Assembly: GCF_025567525.1 (NCBI RefSeq)
Contig: NZ_JAOQJY010000022.1
Coordinates: 1 to 64,000, forward strand
DNA from: Gallintestinimicrobium propionicum
Lineage (GTDB): Bacteria; Bacillota; Clostridia; Lachnospirales; Lachnospiraceae
DNA length: 64,000 nucleotides
Direction: 5' to 3'
In this document: in pieces, positions 60,800-64,000 of the stretch
How positions within the stretch are numbered: position 1 is the stretch's first letter
How the letters are laid out: each line of letters begins with the position of its first letter
Program-made: the position numbers and the translations under genes
The notes under the pieces: generated by a model
What the model saw: only the letters and a program-made list of their open reading frames with translations
What the model was told of the DNA's origin: nothing
Database searches by the model: none

Positions 60800-60880
60800 T
60801 GCCGTGTGGACAAACTGAATTCCAGGAGTTCACACGGTAATTTTTGAAGACTGCTATATAGTTTATGACGAAAATAAAAG
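60800..60880 (+). repeat. Copy 1 of an ~82-bp direct repeat with hairpin
   Basis: GCCGTGTGGACAAAC...GTTCACACGG forms a hairpin, then a conserved AT-rich tail. A close copy lies at 63627-63709, just ahead of another small gene. It probably terminates the preceding gene. Confidence 0.85.
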
Positions 60881-60915
60881 AAGGGCAAAACTAAAAGAAA
60901 TGGAGTGTGAGAAAA

Positions 60916-61299
60916 ATGAATTTATCTAAAATACACCACATCGCAATCATCGTATCTAACTACGAAGCTGCAAAGAATTTTTATGTAAACAAACTAGGCT
61001 TCTCTGTCATCAGAGAAAACTACCGCCCGGAGCGCAAGGACTGGAAGCTGGATCTTCGTGTCAATGAGCACACAGAGCTGGAGATTTTCGCTGAGGAAAA
61101 CCCACCGAAGCGTGTGAACCGCCCGGAGGCCTGTGGGCTGCGTCACCTTGCGTTTTGCGTTGATAGCGTGGAGCAGACGGTGAAAGAGTTGGCGGAAGTT
61201 GGCATTGAATGTGAGCCAATCCGCGTGGATGATTACACCGGCAAGAAGATGACTTTCTTCCACGACCCGGATGGACTGCCGCTGGAGCTGCATGAGTAA
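60916..61299 (+). CDS. VOC-family (glyoxalase/bleomycin resistance-like) protein
   Basis: The 127-residue protein has the VOC fold: IHHIAIIVSNYEAAKNFYVN, LELEIF-like strands, RPEACGLRHLAFCVDSVEQT and MTFFHDPDGLPLELHE. Metal ligands expected from glyoxalase I-like proteins are present: His near residue 7, Glu in TELEIF, His in LRHLAF and Glu in LELHE. The substrate is unknown; SMU1112c/YaeR-like proteins are the nearest recognisable relatives. I start at 60916 behind TGGAGTG. The following pseudo-copy begins one base after its stop. Confidence 0.88.
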   Translation: MNLSKIHHIAIIVSNYEAAKNFYVNKLGFSVIRENYRPERKDWKLDLRVNEHTELEIFAEENPPKRVNRPEACGLRHLAFCVDSVEQTVKELAEVGIECEPIRVDDYTGKKMTFFHDPDGLPLELHE

Positions 61300-61300
61300 A

Positions 61301-61420
61301 ATGAAGAAAACAAGAAAACCAGGCGGTGGCCGGAAGAAGTTGAAGCCATAGTACGATGCCGGGAAAAATCTGAAAGAGCAGCTGGATGCCATGAGTAGAA
61401 ATGATTTTGAAATGAGCATT
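61301..61420 (+). pseudogene. Degenerate copy of the RKPGGGRKKLKP gene with an in-frame TAG
   Basis: MKKTRKPGGGRKKLKP is followed by TAG at 61349-61351, then the frame continues as YDAGKNLKEQLDAM, parallel to the intact-looking copy at 63692. The similarity fades after about 61400. Confidence 0.8.
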
Positions 61421-61453
61421 TGCATGTATAAAGCAAGCTTTAACTCAAGGAAA

Positions 61454-61482
61454 TTGACACAAAATGATATTTGTGGTATCAT
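61454..61482 (+). promoter_or_regulatory. Promoter of the XRE-ImmA-PIN trio
   Basis: TTGACA, a 17-base spacer, TATCAT, about 50 bases upstream of the XRE gene. Confidence 0.8.
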
Positions 61483-61532
61483 CCTAATTGGAAAAGCATA
61501 CACTAGGAGAAAGGCATAGTGGAGGTATTGAC

Positions 61533-61883
61533 ATGAAGAAACTTTCGCTAATTGATTTGGCAAATACGGTAAAGAACAATCGAGCAGAAAAAAACATCAC
61601 ACAAGAGCAATTGTGCGAAAAGACGGGCATTAACCGTAATACGATTGGGCGAATTGAGAGAATGGACTATATTCCGACGATTCCACAGCTTGAAAAGCTG
61701 GCGGAAGTCCTCAACTTTAATGTGGAAAAATTGTTTGTTGAAAGTAATCACCCAACTGTTTTTACTGCTTTCCGTGGTTCCCATTTGACACAGGAAGAAC
61801 GTGCTGGGGCAGATCATTTGATGGAGATGATGCTTGTTGCAAGACAGCAGATTATGCTGAGAAAGGCACTGCACCATGAATAA
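61533..61883 (+). CDS. XRE-family regulator/antitoxin of the trio
   Basis: The 116-residue protein has an HTH_3 domain (LANTVKNNRAEKNITQEQLC, then EKTGINRNTIGRIERMDYIP) and a C-terminal half with no recognised domain. The start at 61533 follows GTGGAGG; the longer frame adds 15 unlikely residues. It overlaps the ImmA/IrrE gene by 8 bases. It probably represses the trio's promoter, and may bind the toxin directly. Confidence 0.88.
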   Translation: MKKLSLIDLANTVKNNRAEKNITQEQLCEKTGINRNTIGRIERMDYIPTIPQLEKLAEVLNFNVEKLFVESNHPTVFTAFRGSHLTQEERAGADHLMEMMLVARQQIMLRKALHHE

Positions 61884-62754
61884 CGAAATTGCTTTGACAG
61901 AACTGCAAGTCGATCAAATCAAAGAGTATGCTGATAAGGAACGGAAAAAATTTGGCGTTATAGATGTTCCCATAGCAGGTGAATTGTTTATGCTGTTGGA
62001 ACAGGAAGGAATTGCTATTTGCCAATACCCATTTCCGACCAGCAAAAAATCTCATACAGATGCTAATATAACCCGCTTTGAATCTGAATCAGGCCAGATG
62101 ATATTTATAGGGCTGAATACAGCTATTTATTATGATGAACAGCTTTTTGCATTGGCACATGAATTGTATCATTATATTACGCAGACAGGTAAGGCGTATG
62201 ATGCAGATGCAGATGAGGAAGATAAGTTGACCGAGAAAAAGGCGGACCGTTTTGCAGCTGAAATTTTGCTGCCCAGTAAAGTGTTGAAATCTCGAATCAT
62301 TGAGCAATTTGAAACATCGCAGTTGAAAAATGTTTCAAATTTACGACTGCTGCGTTTTATTGCCAGACTGCAAAGCGAGTGGTGGCTTCCATATAGGGCG
62401 TTGGTGTTGCGACTTTGTGAGGAAAAATATATAACGGATTCTCAGGTTGAGGAGCTTTTTGCGATTGATGATCGGGATGAGAATAGCGTTTATAGCAAAA
62501 TCTTGTGTGGAATTTCCCCGGACAACTACAAAAAATTGAATACCATAACAAAACGAACTGACATTTCAGCATGGGTCATGGAAACTTTCATTCAGAATTA
62601 TGAAGATGGAGATATGACAGATGATGAATTTGCGTCGATTCTGAAACTGTTTGGAAAAGAGCCGGACGACTTTGGCTTTGATTTGAGTGTGGATGCAGCA
62701 GATGTTGATGAACTGGACGAACTTTTTGAAGGCGGTGGCGTAGATGAAAGTTGA
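61876..62754 (+). CDS. ImmA/IrrE-family metalloprotease
   Basis: The 292-residue protein has the zinc-protease motif ALAHELYHYIT (HExxH, near residues 94-98) with the downstream acidic ligand region KKADRFAAEILLP. Family members cleave XRE-type repressors (ImmA with ImmR). The C-terminal part is rich in acidic residues. Overlaps: 8 bases with the XRE gene and 11 with the PIN-like gene, so all three are coupled. Likely derepresses the trio by cleaving the XRE protein. Confidence 0.9.
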   Translation: MNNEIALTELQVDQIKEYADKERKKFGVIDVPIAGELFMLLEQEGIAICQYPFPTSKKSHTDANITRFESESGQMIFIGLNTAIYYDEQLFALAHELYHYITQTGKAYDADADEEDKLTEKKADRFAAEILLPSKVLKSRIIEQFETSQLKNVSNLRLLRFIARLQSEWWLPYRALVLRLCEEKYITDSQVEELFAIDDRDENSVYSKILCGISPDNYKKLNTITKRTDISAWVMETFIQNYEDGDMTDDEFASILKLFGKEPDDFGFDLSVDAADVDELDELFEGGGVDES

Positions 62755-63451
62755 TACGCGGAATAAAAACAAAGCCTTAGAAAGTCTGTTCGCTGATCCT
62801 GCGCAAATTGTATTTTTGGATGCCAACTTCTTTATACCGCCAGATAGAAGCGGACTAATGGACAGAAGTAGGATAAAAGTCAAAGCAATCTCTTTTCCAA
62901 AGTTCTGCGAAATATGGCTCGACCCGATTTTTGAAGAATTTCCCAATCTAGCGATTCACGAATCTGTCTATAATGAACTTGTGGCCAGTGCAGTGAAAGA
63001 ATATGCTGATGCAAAGCAGACGGAGAGTCCATCAAGATTGCGAGTATATTCGGATGCCGAACTGACCACTATTGAACACTCTTTGATGGAAACATATATT
63101 TCAAAGCTGTCAGAGTATTCTCAATATGTGCCACAGTTGGATAATGCAAAAGATCGTGGTGAAGTCAAGTCTTTGTCTTTTATGGCTGTGAAGAAATTTT
63201 TGTATTTTGCAGCGAACGATACGCTCCCCACGAGACTTATCCGTGAGGCAGACGAATTAAAGACAGGTCTGGATGATATAGAACTGCTGGAAATGTATGA
63301 TGTGATATACTATTTATATCGCACGGACAGGTATCCCAAAGATGGACTGCGGCTTCTTTATAAATATGAGTATTACTTGACTTCGAGAGAAAAACAGGAA
63401 AATCCTAACTGGGGCGATTTCATTCAAGAAATGGACTTACTATATGGTTGA
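62744..63451 (+). CDS. PIN-domain-like protein, probable toxin
   Basis: The 235-residue protein has the ordered acidic residues of a PIN nuclease: IVFLDANFFIP (near residue 26), IHESVYNELV with Glu, DRGEVKSLSF with Asp/Glu, and LDDIELLEMYDVIYYLY with Asp. This suggests an RNase of the VapC type, here longer than a classic VapC (~130). DUF4411-like proteins share the arrangement with an upstream XRE/ImmA pair. Function is inferred from context and acidic motifs. The final residue is encoded just before a short degenerate ORF. Confidence 0.7.
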   Translation: MKVDTRNKNKALESLFADPAQIVFLDANFFIPPDRSGLMDRSRIKVKAISFPKFCEIWLDPIFEEFPNLAIHESVYNELVASAVKEYADAKQTESPSRLRVYSDAELTTIEHSLMETYISKLSEYSQYVPQLDNAKDRGEVKSLSFMAVKKFLYFAANDTLPTRLIREADELKTGLDDIELLEMYDVIYYLYRTDRYPKDGLRLLYKYEYYLTSREKQENPNWGDFIQEMDLLYG

Positions 63452-63469
63452 GAGCCGGTGACAGGAAAA

Positions 63470-63626
63470 TGACGAATATCAAATTTGAAAAGATTGCAGA
63501 AATGACAGCAGCTGAAGATTATGAAATCTGTTGACAATTTGGGTCAATAGACGCACCTTACCGCTTTGTGGATACAGAGCAGGAGTTTCAGACTATCGTC
63601 AAGGGACTTCGCCCATGAGAAAATCA
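63470..63626 (+). pseudogene. Degenerate small ORF remnant
   Basis: ATGACGAATATCAAATTTG begins a short frame (MTNIKFEKIAEMTAAEDYEI) that ends at TGA 63532. Translation continues out of register in readable pieces such as APYRFVDTEQEF. It looks like a decayed gene, not a functional one; no family recognised. Confidence 0.3.
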
Positions 63627-63709
63627 TGCCGTGTGGACAAACGAAACTTCAGGAGTTCACACGGTATATTTTGAAGGATGTCATATAGATTGTGATGGAA
63701 ATAGAAAAG
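63627..63709 (+). repeat. Copy 2 of the ~82-bp direct repeat
   Basis: Matches 60800-60880 in hairpin and AT-rich tail, ahead of the second RKPGGGR-type gene. Confidence 0.85.
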
Positions 63710-63913
63710 GATAATATGGGAGAGAAAAGAGCATATAAACCACGGAAGCCCGGCGGCGGTCGAAAAAAGCTGAAGCCGGAGTTCGATGCCGGAAAGAACC
63801 TGAAAGAGCAGATGGAAAGTGCTGTGGCGTTTTATGATTCTGAGATGTCCTTGCAGGCCATCGCCGATGAGCTGGGATTAAATCCAATCAAGGTACGGAA
63901 TGATGTTGTATAA
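63692..63913 (+). CDS. Small basic HTH-like protein (RKPGGGRKKLKP family)
   Basis: The 73-residue frame (ATG at 63692 or 63716) has a basic RKPGGGRKKLKP start, then FDAGKNLKEQMES and a helix-turn-helix-like SLQAIADELGLNPIKVRND. It resembles the short DNA-binding proteins of mobile elements. The end NDVV may be truncated. A related degenerate copy lies at 61301. Confidence 0.6.
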   Translation: MMEIEKDNMGEKRAYKPRKPGGGRKKLKPEFDAGKNLKEQMESAVAFYDSEMSLQAIADELGLNPIKVRNDVV

Positions 63914-63925
63914 ATAAAGTTGACA

Positions 63926-63967
63926 CCTTATTCTCAAGGAATTCATGTATAATAAAAGAGAATAAGG
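63926..63967 (+). promoter_or_regulatory. Inverted repeat hiding the ribosome binding site of the last gene
   Basis: CCTTATTCTC (63926-63935) and GAGAATAAGG (63958-63967) form a perfect 10-base stem that includes part of the AAGGAGG site. Between the arms lies TATAAT-like sequence, so operator or translational control is possible. Confidence 0.6.
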
Positions 63968-63978
63968 AGGAACTCTCA

Positions 63979-64000
63979 ATGTCACGAACCCAACGTAAAT
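63979..64000 (+). CDS. Partial gene: second MSRT coiled-coil protein
   Basis: ATG TCA CGA ACC CAA CGT AAA begins a protein MSRTQRK, like the one at 60449, behind AAGGAGG. It runs off the window edge. Confidence 0.65.

Overview
The window looks like a chromosomal segment of a low-to-moderate GC, Gram-positive anaerobe of the Clostridia, most likely a gut Lachnospiraceae. The signs are Firmicutes-style ribosome binding sites and sigma-A promoters, QueH-type queuosine synthesis, YfhO and LTA-synthase-like membrane enzymes, a BglG/PTS sugar operon, a GerMN lipoprotein gene next to comEC, and a Wzx/Wzy capsule locus headed by CpsB/CpsC/CpsD homologues. No rRNA gene or CRISPR array is visible; there is one tRNA (Leu, UAG). 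Everything is read from sequence alone, so family names rest on recognised motifs and not on searches.

Layout. 0-12.3 kb: mostly housekeeping and envelope genes (queH, an anchored beta-propeller, mscL with a zinc ribbon, a degenerate NodB-like protein, a HAD-CPBP fusion, asnA, yfhO, an LTA synthase-like gene, a MORN-repeat protein), then tRNA-Leu. 12.5-17.5 kb: an antitermination-controlled sugar operon (BglG/LicT regulator, ChbG-like deacetylase, PTS EIIBC, GH4 phospho-glycosidase) with a RAT-like site plus terminator both before and after the regulator gene. 17.5-21.2 kb: a rearranged spacer with a duplicated promoter, a truncated PBECR4-like gene, a candidate yybP-ykoY riboswitch leading into a flotillin gene, and a GNAT-type toxin-antitoxin pair. 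21.2-32 kb: a MATE transporter, a hybrid histidine kinase, and the run comEA - response regulator - sensor kinase - GerMN lipoprotein - comEC.

32-57.6 kb is a capsule/exopolysaccharide locus: XRE regulator, CpsB phosphatase, Wzz/CpsC, CpsD kinase, a small Ig-like membrane protein, UDP-uronic acid enzymes, four glycosyltransferases, a glucuronyl C5-epimerase-like protein, two polysaccharide pyruvyl transferases, a MurB-like reductase, Wzy, UDP-galactopyranose mutase, Wzx, an acyltransferase and F420-hydrogenase-beta-like proteins. Its most striking property is simple-sequence contingency tracts inside genes: sixteen AGAGC units at the 5' end of the acyltransferase gene, a G8 tract that breaks a serine-acetyltransferase-like gene, a G10 tract at the 3' end of an F420-beta-like gene, and a G9 tract upstream of the locus. 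Together they suggest a phase-variable capsule whose acetylation and other decorations switch by slipped-strand mispairing. The locus is also a mosaic: three ugd copies or fragments, decayed inverted-repeat elements, a deleted nucleotidyltransferase gene, and AT-rich glycosyltransferase genes between more GC-rich sugar-nucleotide genes.

57.6-64 kb is an accessory, defence-like region: a small zinc-ribbon gene, a large ABC-type ATPase with a zinc-hook CxxC and an RxxxE...H arrangement reminiscent of RloC/PrrC anticodon nucleases, a duplicated module of small coiled-coil and HTH genes with 81-83 bp repeats, a VOC protein, and an overlapping XRE - ImmA/IrrE - PIN-like gene trio.
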